In this document: one piece after another, positions 8,832-17,285 of the stretch
Layout: every line of letters begins with the position of its first letter
How positions within the stretch are numbered: the first letter of the stretch is position 1
From: Falsiroseomonas ponticola
GTDB taxonomy: Bacteria; Pseudomonadota; Alphaproteobacteria; Acetobacterales; Acetobacteraceae
Length of the DNA stretch: 64,000 bases
Assembly: GCF_016805305.1 (NCBI RefSeq)
Contig: NZ_JAERQN010000012.1
Span: forward strand, 1 to 64,000
Reading direction: 5' to 3'
The notes under the pieces: model-generated
Databases searched by the model: none
The model's input: the letters and a program-made list of their open reading frames with translations, nothing else
What the model was told of the DNA's origin: nothing
Position numbers and translations under genes: made by a program

Positions 8832-10292
8832 ATGCATGACCTCGTCATCCGCAACGGCGTCCTGGTGACGGCGAGCGACGTGTTCCAGGCCGAGATCGGC
8901 ATCACGGGCGGCGTGATCGCGACGCTCGGCCAGGGGCTGCAGGGGCGCGAGGTCATCGATGCCGCGGGGAAATTCGTGATCCCCGGCGGCATCGACAGCC
9001 ATTGCCACGCCGAACAGCGGATGAGCGGCGGCGTGAACAATGCCGATGACCTGTTCACGGCGACGCGGAGTGCGGCCTGCGGCGGTACGACGACGATCAT
9101 CGCCTTCGCGCTGCAGCCGCGCGACGGCACGCTGGCGGATATCGTGCCGCACTACACCGAGCGGGCGCGGCGCTGCGCGGTGGACTATGCCTTCCACCTC
9201 TGGGTCACGAACCCGACGGAGGCCGTTCTGCGCGAGGAATTGCCCGCGCTGATCGAAGCCGGGCACCGATCCGTGAAGGTCTTCATGACGGGGAAGACCA
9301 ACTGGCTGGACGACTTCGCGCTGCTGCGCGTCATGGAAGTGGCGCGGGAGCATGGGGCGCTGGTGACCGTGCATGCGGAGAACTGGGGCATCCACCAGTA
9401 TCTCGGCGAGAAGCTGGCCGAGGGCGGCTTCAGGCATCCGAAATACCAGGCCGTGCTGAAGCCCGCGATCGGGGAGCGGGAGGCGGTGCACCGCATCGCG
9501 TCCCTGGCGGAGCTGATCGACACGCCGATCCAGGTCTTCCATGTCAGCGCGCCGGAAGCGGCGGCGGAGATCGAGGCGGCGCAGCGGCGCGGCGTGCGCG
9601 TGCATGCGGAGACCTGCACGCAATACCTGGCGCTCTCCGCCGCCGATCTCAACCGGCCGGGATTCGAGGCGGCGAAATACGTCTTCGGCCCGGCGCCGCG
9701 CGGCAGCGCGGAACGCGGATCGCTGTGGGACTATCTCAAGCGGGGCGTCATCGATGTCGTCACCTCCGACCACGCCCCCGTGAATTTCGATGCGCCGGAT
9801 GGCAAGAAGCGCTGGGGGACGGAGCCGCGGGTCGACCAGATCCCGAACGGCATCCCGGGGGTGGAGACACGGCTTTCGATCCTGTGGTCCGAAGGCGTCG
9901 CGAAGGGGCGGATCACGCCTTCCGAATTCGTCGCGCTGTCATCCACCAATGCGGCGAAGGCCTTCGGGCTGCATCCGCGCAAGGGAACCATCGCGGTCGG
10001 CGCGGATGCGGACCTGGTGGTGTGGGATGGCGCGCGGTGCGATCGCGTGACCAATGCGGCGCTGCACCACGCCGTGGACTACACGCCCTATGAGGGCATG
10101 GAGCTGACGGGCTGGGCCGAGACGACGCTGCTGCGCGGCGCCGTGGTGTATGACCGCGGCCGCTACCTCGGCCATGAGGGCCAGGGACAATGGCTGCGGC
10201 GGGAGCGCTATGACTGGCTGCGGCCCAGCGGGCACTTCCCCTCCGGCTACGATCCCTTCCGCCAGATCGTCACGCATCCCGACCTGGGGTAG
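8832..10292 (+). CDS. Dihydropyrimidinase / D-hydantoinase-type cyclic amidohydrolase (486 aa)
   Basis: This predicted zinc enzyme hydrolyses cyclic amides such as dihydrouracil or 5-substituted hydantoins to N-carbamoyl amino acids. It shows the metal-binding H-x-H (GGIDSHCHAE near residue 58), the Lys that becomes carboxylated (SVKVFMTGKTN near 154), histidines in VTVHAEN and VFHVSAPEA, and the Asp in TSDHAPVNF. NGIPGVETRL and GLHPRKGTIAVGADADLVVWD are typical of the family. Length matches. The HCHAEQ context differs from the usual HTHL/M-hydrophobic, so the substrate may not be a simple pyrimidine. It ends the NHL-hydantoinase operon. Confidence 0.93.
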   Translation: MHDLVIRNGVLVTASDVFQAEIGITGGVIATLGQGLQGREVIDAAGKFVIPGGIDSHCHAEQRMSGGVNNADDLFTATRSAACGGTTTIIAFALQPRDGTLADIVPHYTERARRCAVDYAFHLWVTNPTEAVLREELPALIEAGHRSVKVFMTGKTNWLDDFALLRVMEVAREHGALVTVHAENWGIHQYLGEKLAEGGFRHPKYQAVLKPAIGEREAVHRIASLAELIDTPIQVFHVSAPEAAAEIEAAQRRGVRVHAETCTQYLALSAADLNRPGFEAAKYVFGPAPRGSAERGSLWDYLKRGVIDVVTSDHAPVNFDAPDGKKRWGTEPRVDQIPNGIPGVETRLSILWSEGVAKGRITPSEFVALSSTNAAKAFGLHPRKGTIAVGADADLVVWDGARCDRVTNAALHHAVDYTPYEGMELTGWAETTLLRGAVVYDRGRYLGHEGQGQWLRRERYDWLRPSGHFPSGYDPFRQIVTHPDLG

Positions 10293-10309
10293 GCGACGTC
10301 AGGGAAGCT

Positions 10310-10352
10310 TGACATTCCTGGCATGATTCGCCATTTCAGAAATTCCTGAAAT
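10310..10352 (+). promoter_or_regulatory. Putative promoter and palindromic operator of the GbsR-cioAB operon
   Basis: A perfect TTGACA (10310-10315) is followed 17 bases later by a poor -10 position that lies inside a palindrome at 10333-10352. The palindrome has arms ATTTCAG and CTGAAAT around AAATTC, with 18 of 20 positions symmetric. It ends 11 bases before the regulator's ATG. The layout suggests autoregulation by the GbsR-type protein encoded immediately downstream. Confidence 0.6.
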
Positions 10353-10363
10353 AACGGTCAGCC

Positions 10364-10927
10364 ATGAAGCTACCTCCGCTCGTCCAGTCCTTCGTGCTCC
10401 ATTTCGGCGAAATGGGCAGTCGCTGGGGCATCAACCGCACCGTCGGGCAGATCTACGCGCTGCTCTACGTGTCACCCGGCCCGCTGAATGCGGAACAGAT
10501 CGTGGAGGCGCTGGGCGTCTCCCGCTCCAACGTCTCCATGGGCCTGAAGGAATTGCAGGCCTGGAACCTGGTTCTGCTGAAGCATATCCCGGATGACCGG
10601 CGCGATTACTTCACCACCCCCGACGATGTCTGGCTGATTCTGCGCACGCTGGCGGAGGAGCGGAAGAAGCGGGAGGTGGACCCGACGCTCTCCGTGCTGC
10701 GCGAGCTGCTGATGCAATCGCCGGGCAGCGAGGATGAGCGCCACGCCCAGGCCCGGATGGCCGAGATGCACGGCCTGATTGAGCGCCTGACCAATTGGTA
10801 CGAGGACGTGAAGCGGTTGGAAACCGAACGTCTGGCAGCCTTGCTGGCGCTGGGCGCCAAGGTGACGCGGCTGCTGGAGGCAAAGGACAAGGTCGTCGGC
10901 CTGGTTCGGCCGCGCAAGGGAGGTTGA
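10364..10927 (+). CDS. GbsR/MarR-family transcriptional regulator (187 aa)
   Basis: This is a winged-helix repressor of the GbsR type, whose founding member senses choline/glycine betaine compounds in Bacillus. The start LPPLVQSFVLHFGEMGSRWG and RTVGQIYALLYVSPGPL are typical. The DNA-binding helices are near residues 40-65 (AEQIVEALGVSRSNVSMGLKEL), followed by a wing (IPDDRRDYFTT). It is encoded 3 bases upstream of cioA and its last codons contain the cioA ribosome site, so the regulator is cotranscribed with the oxidase. Its likely targets are its own operator and cioAB; the effector is unknown. Confidence 0.9.
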   Translation: MKLPPLVQSFVLHFGEMGSRWGINRTVGQIYALLYVSPGPLNAEQIVEALGVSRSNVSMGLKELQAWNLVLLKHIPDDRRDYFTTPDDVWLILRTLAEERKKREVDPTLSVLRELLMQSPGSEDERHAQARMAEMHGLIERLTNWYEDVKRLETERLAALLALGAKVTRLLEAKDKVVGLVRPRKGG

Positions 10928-10930
10928 GCC

Positions 10931-12286
10931 ATGGATCCGGTCCTGCTGGCGCGCATCCAGTTCGCCGCCAACATTTCCTTCCACATCCTGTTCCCCACCA
11001 TCACCATCGCGCTGGGCTGGGTGCTGCTGTTCTTCAAGCTGCGCTTCAACGCCACGCGCGACGAGGCATGGATGGATGCCTATCGCTTCTGGGTGAAGGT
11101 CTTCGCGCTGTCCTTCGCGCTCGGCGTCGTGTCCGGCATCACCATGTCCTTCCAGTTCGGCACCAACTGGCCGGGCTTCATGGAGCGCGTCGGCAACATC
11201 GCGGGGCCGCTGCTGGCCTATGAGGTGCTGACGGCCTTCTTCCTGGAGGCGACCTTCCTCGCCATCATGCTGTTCGGCTTCAGCCGCGTGCCGGGCTGGG
11301 TGCATACCGGCGCCACCTTCCTGGTGGCCTTCGGCACGACGATGAGCGCCTTCTGGATCATCGTGCTGAATTCCTGGATGCACACGCCGCAGGGGCATGA
11401 GATGCGCGATGGCGTCGCGCATGCCGTGGACTGGGCGGCGATCGTGTTCAACCCCTCCATGCCCTATCGCCTGACACATATGCTGATCGCCAGCGCGCTG
11501 ACGGTGGCCTTCCTGCTGGCAGGCATTTCCGCCTGGCGCTGGCTGAAGGGGGACCGCGCGCCGGCGGTGATGGCGGCGCTGCGCACCGGCGTGGTGATGG
11601 GCGCGGTGCTGGCGCCGGTGCAGGCCTTCGTCGGCGACCTGCACGGCCTCAACACGCTGGAGCATCAGCCCGCCAAGGTGGCGGCGATGGAGGCCAATTG
11701 GGAGACGCGCGGGCATGTGCCGCTGGTGCTCTTCGCCATCCCGGATGAGGCGAACCGCACCAACCGCTTCGAGATCGCGATCCCCTCCGGCGCCAGCCTG
11801 ATCCTGAAGCACGATCCCGCCGGCGTGGTGCCCGGACTGAATGAGTTCGAGGGCAAGCACCCGCCGGTGGCGCCGGTCTTCTACGCCTTCCGCGTCATGG
11901 TGGGCACCGGGCTGCTGATGATCGCCATGGCCTGGGCGGGTGCCTGGTTCCTGTGGAAGCGCGGCGCGCTGCCGGTGCTGATGCTGCGCGGCTTCGCGGC
12001 GATGGCCTTCGCGGGCTGGGTCGCGACGCTGGCGGGCTGGTACGTGACGGAGATCGGCCGCCAGCCCTGGCTGGTGACGGGCGTGCTGACCACGGCGCAG
12101 GCCGCGGGGCCGGTGCCGGCCATGGCCATCGGATCGACGCTGGTCACCTACCTCGTGCTCTATGTCCTGCTACTGGGCGCCTACATCACCACGATCTACC
12201 GGCTGGCCAAGAAGGGCCGCGTGGCGGAGGCGACGGACACGTCCATGGTGAAGCCCGGCAGCGCGCCGGGGGAGATGGTGGCATGA
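10931..12286 (+). CDS. cioA: Cytochrome bd-type quinol oxidase subunit I, cyanide-insensitive (CioA) type (451 aa)
   Basis: This is the haem-carrying subunit of a bd oxidase that transfers electrons from quinol to oxygen in the inner membrane. The haem ligand His18 is in NISFHILFP, and GFSRVP, GTTMSAFWI and VTEIGRQPW are conserved. At 451 residues with a short Q-loop, it fits the CIO subfamily rather than the longer E. coli CydA. AGGGAGG lies 7 bases before the start. Its stop overlaps the cioB start (ATGA). A role under low oxygen, cyanide or nitrosative stress is expected from the family. Confidence 0.94.
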   Translation: MDPVLLARIQFAANISFHILFPTITIALGWVLLFFKLRFNATRDEAWMDAYRFWVKVFALSFALGVVSGITMSFQFGTNWPGFMERVGNIAGPLLAYEVLTAFFLEATFLAIMLFGFSRVPGWVHTGATFLVAFGTTMSAFWIIVLNSWMHTPQGHEMRDGVAHAVDWAAIVFNPSMPYRLTHMLIASALTVAFLLAGISAWRWLKGDRAPAVMAALRTGVVMGAVLAPVQAFVGDLHGLNTLEHQPAKVAAMEANWETRGHVPLVLFAIPDEANRTNRFEIAIPSGASLILKHDPAGVVPGLNEFEGKHPPVAPVFYAFRVMVGTGLLMIAMAWAGAWFLWKRGALPVLMLRGFAAMAFAGWVATLAGWYVTEIGRQPWLVTGVLTTAQAAGPVPAMAIGSTLVTYLVLYVLLLGAYITTIYRLAKKGRVAEATDTSMVKPGSAPGEMVA

Positions 12287-13296
12287 CCCCCTTCCTGCCT
12301 GCCGAATGGCTGCCGGTGATCTTCGCGGGCCTCATGGCGACGGCGATCCTGGCCTATGTGGTGCTGGATGGCTTCGACCTCGGCGTCGGCATCCTGCTGG
12401 AGACGCGGGCGGCGGAGCCCGACCGGGACCGCATGATCGCCGCCATCGGGCCCTTCTGGGACGCGAACGAGACCTGGCTGGTGCTGGGCGTCGGGCTGCT
12501 GCTGGTGGCCTTCCCGGTGGCGCATGGCATCATCCTGACGGCGCTCTACCTGCCCGTGGCGGTGATGCTGGTGGCGCTGACCTTGCGCGGCGTGGCCTTC
12601 GAGTTCCGCGCCAAGGCGACGGACGAGGCCGGCAAGCGGCGCTGGGACCGGTGGTTCTTCGTGGGATCGCTGGGCGCGGCGCTGGCGCAGGGCTGGATGC
12701 TGGGCCGCTACGTGCTGGGCTTCGCGGAAGGATGGGCGGCGATCGGCTTCGCGGCCATGACGGCGATCGGGCTCGCCATCGCCTATGCCTTCATCGGCGC
12801 CTGCTGGATGATCTGGCGCTGCGAGGGCGAGTTGCAGCGGCACGCCATCCTCTGGGCGCGGCGTGCGATCTGGCCGCTGGGCTTCGGCATCCTCCTGGTC
12901 TCCGCCGTCACGCCGCTGGTCAGCGACCGCATCGCGACGCGGTGGTTCGAGATGCCCGTCGTGTTCCTGCTGGCGCTGCTGCCGCTGGCGACGGCGGCGC
13001 TGCTGGTGGGGCTGGCGCAGCTGCTGGCGCATATGCCGCTGCCGAACGACGTGCTGCGCCGCCTGCCCTTCTGGGGCGCGGTCGGGCTGTTCCTGCTATT
13101 CTTCGCGGGGCTGGCCTGGTCCTTCTTCCCCTATGTGGTGCCGGAACGACTGACGATCTGGGACGCGGCGAGTGCGCCGGAGAGCCTGTCCATCATCCTG
13201 GCCGGCGCGGCCTTCGTGCTGCCGGTGATCCTGGCCTATACGGTCTTCGCCTGGCGCATCTTCGGCGGCAAGGCGCAGGCGCTGAGCTACGACTGA
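12283..13296 (+). CDS. cioB: Cytochrome bd-type quinol oxidase subunit II (CioB) (337 aa)
   Basis: This is a membrane subunit with about eight hydrophobic helices. It begins with the family motif AYVVLDGFDLGVGIL and continues with GPFWDANETWLV, ALTLRGVAFEFR and GWMLGRYVLG. Length is standard. The ATG overlaps the cioA stop codon and has GGGGAG just upstream. No cydX-like small subunit is present in the 62 bases after the stop, which is normal for CIO oxidases. Confidence 0.94.
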   Translation: MTPFLPAEWLPVIFAGLMATAILAYVVLDGFDLGVGILLETRAAEPDRDRMIAAIGPFWDANETWLVLGVGLLLVAFPVAHGIILTALYLPVAVMLVALTLRGVAFEFRAKATDEAGKRRWDRWFFVGSLGAALAQGWMLGRYVLGFAEGWAAIGFAAMTAIGLAIAYAFIGACWMIWRCEGELQRHAILWARRAIWPLGFGILLVSAVTPLVSDRIATRWFEMPVVFLLALLPLATAALLVGLAQLLAHMPLPNDVLRRLPFWGAVGLFLLFFAGLAWSFFPYVVPERLTIWDAASAPESLSIILAGAAFVLPVILAYTVFAWRIFGGKAQALSYD

Positions 13297-13303
13297 GCCC
13301 GCT

Positions 13304-13357
13304 TTGACAGGGAAGCGCGGAGCTTCCTACCGTGTCCCCCGGCACAGGGGGACACGG
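13304..13357 (+). promoter_or_regulatory. Promoter with a 28-base palindrome before the second Gfo/Idh/MocA gene
   Basis: TTGACA (13304-13309) is spaced 18 bases from TACCGT (13328-13333), a plausible promoter right after cioB. A near-perfect palindrome spans 13330-13357: an 11-bp arm CCGTGTCCCCC, loop GGCACA, and the fully complementary GGGGGACACGG. It ends one base before the ATG at 13359. It could be an operator covering the start of transcription, or an RNA hairpin hiding the ribosome site if transcription reads through from cioB. Confidence 0.6.
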
Positions 13358-13358
13358 C

Positions 13359-14510
13359 ATGGGCACGCGCAGCATCCGCATCATCATGGATGGCGTCACG
13401 GGGCGGCTTGGCACAAACCAGCACCTCGGGCGATCCGTGATGGCGATCCGGCGCGATGGCGGGCTGGCGCTGGCGGATGGCACCAGGCTGATGCCGGAAC
13501 CGGTGCTGCTGGGCCGCAATGCGGAGAAGCTGGCGGCGCTGGCGGCAACGCATGGCGGGCTGGCCTGGAGCACGGATCGCGACGCCTGCCTGGCTGATCC
13601 CGCCAACGCGATCTACTTCGACGTCAGCGCCACCGGCGGCCGGCACCAGCGCGCCATGGCGGCGATCCGCGCGGGCAAGCATGTCTATCTGGAGAAGCCC
13701 GTCGCTTCCTCCGTCGAGGAGGCGCTGGAGATCACGCGCGCGGCCGATGCGGCGGGCGTGAAGCATGGCGTGGTGCAGGACAAGATCCATCTGCCCGGCT
13801 TCATGAAGCTGAAGAGCGTGATCGAGACCGGCATGCTGGGGCGCGTGCTGTCGGCGCGGCTCGACTTCGGTTGGTGGATCTTCGATGGGGTGCTGCATCC
13901 CGCGCAGCGGTCGAGCTGGAACTACAAGCGGGCGGAGGGCGGGGGCCTCGTCCTCGATATGTTTCCGCACTGGCGCTACATCGTCGAGCACCTGCTGGGG
14001 CCGATCCGCGGCGTGTCCTGCCGCATCGCGACGCGGGTGCCGGAGCGGCGCGACGAGAAGGGGCGGCCCTACGCCGTGGATGTGGAGGACGAGGCCTTCG
14101 GGACCTTCGAACTGGAAGGCGGCGTGCTGGTGCAGGTCAGTTCCTCCTGGGCCACGCGGGTGAAGGGGGAGGACATGCTGACGGTGAAGGTGGACGGCAC
14201 CATGGGCTCCGCCACCTGTTCGCTGCACCGCGCGCATGTGCAGCCGCTGGCAACCACGCCGAAGCCGCGCTGGGACGTGGATGCGCTGGTGGACAACCGT
14301 CATGCCGAGCACTGGCAGGAAGTGCCGGACATGGGCCCTTATGCAAACAGCTACCGGCGGGGGTGGGAGATGTTCCTGCGCCACGTGGCGGAGGATGCGC
14401 CCTTCCCGTCTCCGCTGCTGGCCGGCGCGAAGGGGTTGCAACTGATCGATGCCTGTTATCGCAGCGATCGCGAAAGGCGCTGGATCGATGTGCCACCGTT
14501 GACGGCGTGA
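13359..14510 (+). CDS. Gfo/Idh/MocA-family NAD(P)-dependent oxidoreductase, second copy (383 aa)
   Basis: This aligns along its length with the protein at 2802-3947: GGLALADGTRLMP against GGLALSNGDRVMP, SWNYKRAEGGG against SWNYRKKDGGG, and the shared DMFPHWRY. Here the EKP motif is canonical (YLEKPVASS). The ATG was chosen because MGTRSIRIIMDG aligns with the start of the paralogue; a GTG at 13332 in the same frame would put the palindrome inside the gene. The different catalytic-loop residues (EKP versus DKP) hint at different substrates. It follows cioAB but has its own promoter-like sequence. Confidence 0.9.
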   Translation: MGTRSIRIIMDGVTGRLGTNQHLGRSVMAIRRDGGLALADGTRLMPEPVLLGRNAEKLAALAATHGGLAWSTDRDACLADPANAIYFDVSATGGRHQRAMAAIRAGKHVYLEKPVASSVEEALEITRAADAAGVKHGVVQDKIHLPGFMKLKSVIETGMLGRVLSARLDFGWWIFDGVLHPAQRSSWNYKRAEGGGLVLDMFPHWRYIVEHLLGPIRGVSCRIATRVPERRDEKGRPYAVDVEDEAFGTFELEGGVLVQVSSSWATRVKGEDMLTVKVDGTMGSATCSLHRAHVQPLATTPKPRWDVDALVDNRHAEHWQEVPDMGPYANSYRRGWEMFLRHVAEDAPFPSPLLAGAKGLQLIDACYRSDRERRWIDVPPLTA

Positions 14511-14564
14511 TCGGCGATTGACCGCGCTGGTGGGCGGCTTACGATCCCCGGCAACGGAGGCACA

Positions 14565-15443
14565 ATGAAGCTGGGCGCCCTGATCGACCACCATGGCCAC
14601 CTGGCGCCGCGCGATGCGCTGGCGGAAGCGATGGGCCGCCACTTCATGCCCTTCCCGAAGGATCCCCCACCGCTGCTGTTCGACGTGGACGGCAACCATG
14701 CGCAGATGGAGGCGCAAGGGATCGTGAGCCGCATCGTCTCCGTCCCGCCGATCCTCTACCTCTATGAGTTGCCGGCGGAGGAGCAGGCGCGGCGCATCGC
14801 CGCGATGAATGACTGGCTGGCAAAGACCGTGGCCGGCACGCGGATGACGGCGATGATGGTGCTGCCGCTGGGCGACACCGCGGCGACGCTGGCGGAGATC
14901 GCGCGCTGCCGCAGCCTGCATGGCACGGCGGATTTCGCGATCGGCACTCATGTGCATGGCGTGGACCTCGACAAGGCCGTGCAGGCGGAGGTGTGGGCGG
15001 CGCTGGCGGAGGGCGGTGGCCTGGTGATGATCCATCCCTGGCAGGTGCGGGATGGGGCGCGGCTGAACGACCTGAAGCTCGGCAATCCGCTGGGCAATCC
15101 CTTCGAGACGACGGTCGCGGCGGGGCGATTGATCGAGGCGGGGACGCTGATGACGCATCCATCGCTGCGCGTGATGCTGGCGCATGGCGGTGGCACCCTG
15201 CCCTTCATCCTGGGCCGGATGGATCGGGCATGGGAGGCTGCCGCGCATGGCCGCGCGCCGGAACGGCCTTCGCTGGCGGCGAAGCGGTTCCTCTACGATA
15301 CCGTGCTGTTCGAGGCCGCGCCGCTGCGGTTCCTGGCCGGCATGGTCGGGGCGGATCGCATCATCTTCGGCACCGACAGCCCCTTCGACATGAGCCTGCA
15401 GGACCCCGCCGGATTGCTGGCGGAAGCGGGGCTGGCGCGATGA
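14565..15443 (+). CDS. ACMSD-like amidohydrolase (amidohydrolase 2 family, 292 aa)
   Basis: This is a TIM-barrel metal enzyme related to aminocarboxymuconate-semialdehyde decarboxylase and other non-oxidative decarboxylases or hydrolases. Visible metal and active-site motifs are DHHGH at the N-terminus, GTHVHG, a His in MIHPWQ, MLAHGGG and the Asp in FGTDSPFDM. GGAGG precedes the ATG. Its stop overlaps the permease start (ATGA), so it begins a five- or six-gene operon with an ABC transporter and two more hydrolases. It is likely to act on a ring-derived intermediate. Confidence 0.86.
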   Translation: MKLGALIDHHGHLAPRDALAEAMGRHFMPFPKDPPPLLFDVDGNHAQMEAQGIVSRIVSVPPILYLYELPAEEQARRIAAMNDWLAKTVAGTRMTAMMVLPLGDTAATLAEIARCRSLHGTADFAIGTHVHGVDLDKAVQAEVWAALAEGGGLVMIHPWQVRDGARLNDLKLGNPLGNPFETTVAAGRLIEAGTLMTHPSLRVMLAHGGGTLPFILGRMDRAWEAAAHGRAPERPSLAAKRFLYDTVLFEAAPLRFLAGMVGADRIIFGTDSPFDMSLQDPAGLLAEAGLAR

Positions 15444-16225
15444 AGGCGGTGCGGCGCTGGGCGGGCGGCCAGGGCGCCGCGGTGCTGACGCTGGCGGCGC
15501 TGCTGGCGATCTGGGAAGCGGCCGTGGTCGGGCTCGACATCCCGCGCTTCCTGCTGCCGGCGCCGAGCGACGTGGTGGCGGAATTCATCAAGGACCACAA
15601 GCTGATCTTCGGCCACGCCATCCAGACGGTATGGGGAATCCTGGCGGGCTATGCCGCGGCCGTCCTCTTCGCGCTGGCGGCGAGCATGGCGATGATCCGC
15701 TGGCCACTGGTGGAACGGATGATCATGCCGATCTTCGTTGCCAGCCAGTCCGTGCCGAAGATCGCGATCGCGCCGTTGATCCTGCTGTGGATCGGCGCGG
15801 GGGCGGGATCGAAGATCCTCGTCGTGGCCTCCATCGCCTTCTTCCCCGTGGTGATCAACACCATGGCGGGGTTCAAGCAGGTGGACCAGGGGCTGATGGA
15901 CGTGTTCCGCAGCGTGGATGCGACCAGCCGGCAGACCTTCCTGCGGCTGCGCCTGCCCTATGCGGTGCCCTACATCTTCGCGGGGCTGCGCATCGCGACG
16001 ACGCTCGCGGTGCTGGGTGCGATCGTGGCGGAATGGTTGGCCGCGACGGATGGCATCGGCTACCTGGTGCTGTCCGGCAGCTTCAACTTCAACACCGCGC
16101 GCAGCTTCGCCGCCATCATCCTGCTGGCCGTCATCGGCATGAGCTTCTTCGGCGCCATGGGCGCGATGGAACGCGCGCTGTCGTGGCGCAGGCCCTCGGA
16201 AGAGGCGACACGGGTCCAGGCTTGA
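15440..16225 (+). CDS. ABC transporter permease, SsuC/TauC type (261 aa)
   Basis: This is an inner-membrane permease of the nitrate/sulfonate/taurine/pyrimidine-precursor class. Six hydrophobic helices are visible. PRFLLPAPSDV is typical of this group, and the EAA-type cytoplasmic loop that docks the ATPase lies around MDVFRSVDATSRQTF...LPYAVPYIFAGLR. Length is normal. It starts within the stop codon of the amidohydrolase. The gene for its substrate-binding protein follows after 17 bases and the ATPase after that. Confidence 0.92.
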   Translation: MKAVRRWAGGQGAAVLTLAALLAIWEAAVVGLDIPRFLLPAPSDVVAEFIKDHKLIFGHAIQTVWGILAGYAAAVLFALAASMAMIRWPLVERMIMPIFVASQSVPKIAIAPLILLWIGAGAGSKILVVASIAFFPVVINTMAGFKQVDQGLMDVFRSVDATSRQTFLRLRLPYAVPYIFAGLRIATTLAVLGAIVAEWLAATDGIGYLVLSGSFNFNTARSFAAIILLAVIGMSFFGAMGAMERALSWRRPSEEATRVQA

Positions 16226-16242
16226 ACACGGGAGAGAACACG

Positions 16243-17283
16243 ATGAGCGGTATCGGACGACGCAGCTTCGTGGCTCTCGGCGCGCTGGCCGGGCCCATCC
16301 CCATCGGGCTGCGGCCCGCGCGGGCCCAGGGGCGCTTGCAGGACGCGATCCTGCGGCTGAACTTCACGCCCTGGGGCATGCACGCGCAGTACTATGCCGG
16401 GCTCAAGCAGAACATCTATCGCAGCGAGGGCATCAACCTCGAGATCCGCCCGGCGGCGGCGGGGCAGCAGAACGAGGTCTTCATCGCGGCGGGGCGGGAG
16501 CAGTTCCTGGTCGCGAATGCGGATGGCTACATCAAGTCCCGCGCCGCGGGGCTGCCCGTCGTGGCCGTGATGGCGGACCAGCCGGACAATCCCTTCTCCG
16601 TCTTCTCGCTGAAGACCAGCAACATCACGAAGCCCGCCGACATGCGCGGCAAGAAGATCACCTGGTTCCAGAGCCAGGTGCGCGGGCTGCTGGACCCGCT
16701 GCTGGCCTCCGGCGGGCTGACGCGGAACGACATCACCTTCCTGACTGTCAGCCGCGGCGCGGAGGTGCAGATCGTGGCCGCGGGTCAGGCCGAATGCGGC
16801 TTCGGCTTCAGCTACGGCCAGCCGCTGACGCTGGAGGATCGGGGTTTCCCCTGCAACGTGATGGCGCTGAAGGATTACGGCGTGAAGTTCGCGGGCACCC
16901 AGATCGTGGCGAATGAGCGGGAGGCGCAGCGCGGCGACCTGACGGAGCGCTTCATCCGCGCGACCATGAAGTCCCTGATCTGGACGCGGGACAACATGGA
17001 GACCGCGATGAACTACGTCGTGGAAGTCGCACCCGACCGCAGCCATGCGCTGGAGGTGCGGAAGCTGCGAATCATCTACGACCTCTACCGCAGCCCCGAC
17101 TTCAGCCAGCGCTTCGGCCGGTTCGAGGAGAGCAAGTGGGAGAGCTCCATCAACTACCTGATGGAGGGCGGCGATCTCCAGCGCCGTCCCACGGCGCGGG
17201 AGCTCTACACGAACGACTTCGTGGACCGCATCCCGGAGGCGCTGCGGCTTTCCTCGCTGGTGCATGGAAGGGCGGCGAGCTGA
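16243..17283 (+). CDS. ABC transporter substrate-binding protein, NMT1/THI5/SsuA-like (346 aa)
   Basis: This is the periplasmic receptor of the preceding permease. A Tat-type signal (GRRSFVALGAL) ends near PARAQ. NFTPWGMHAQYYAGLKQ and FLVANADGYIKSRAAGLPVVAV follow the NMT1/SsuA fold. Members bind thiamine precursors, pyrimidines, sulfonates or phthalate-like acids, which fits the neighbouring deaminase- and isochorismatase-like enzymes. GGGAGAG sits before the ATG. The ligand is not predictable from motifs alone. Confidence 0.9.
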   Translation: MSGIGRRSFVALGALAGPIPIGLRPARAQGRLQDAILRLNFTPWGMHAQYYAGLKQNIYRSEGINLEIRPAAAGQQNEVFIAAGREQFLVANADGYIKSRAAGLPVVAVMADQPDNPFSVFSLKTSNITKPADMRGKKITWFQSQVRGLLDPLLASGGLTRNDITFLTVSRGAEVQIVAAGQAECGFGFSYGQPLTLEDRGFPCNVMALKDYGVKFAGTQIVANEREAQRGDLTERFIRATMKSLIWTRDNMETAMNYVVEVAPDRSHALEVRKLRIIYDLYRSPDFSQRFGRFEESKWESSINYLMEGGDLQRRPTARELYTNDFVDRIPEALRLSSLVHGRAAS

Positions 17284-17285
17284 GC

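Noticed and set aside
10293..10363. Possible guanidine or other riboswitch before the GbsR or gdx genes
   Set aside because: The available leaders are too short (under 75 bases) and show simple DNA-type palindromes rather than multi-stem aptamers.
13332..13358. GTG start extending the second Gfo/Idh/MocA gene by nine codons
   Set aside because: It would place the palindrome inside the protein, and the ATG at 13359 aligns with the start of the paralogue.
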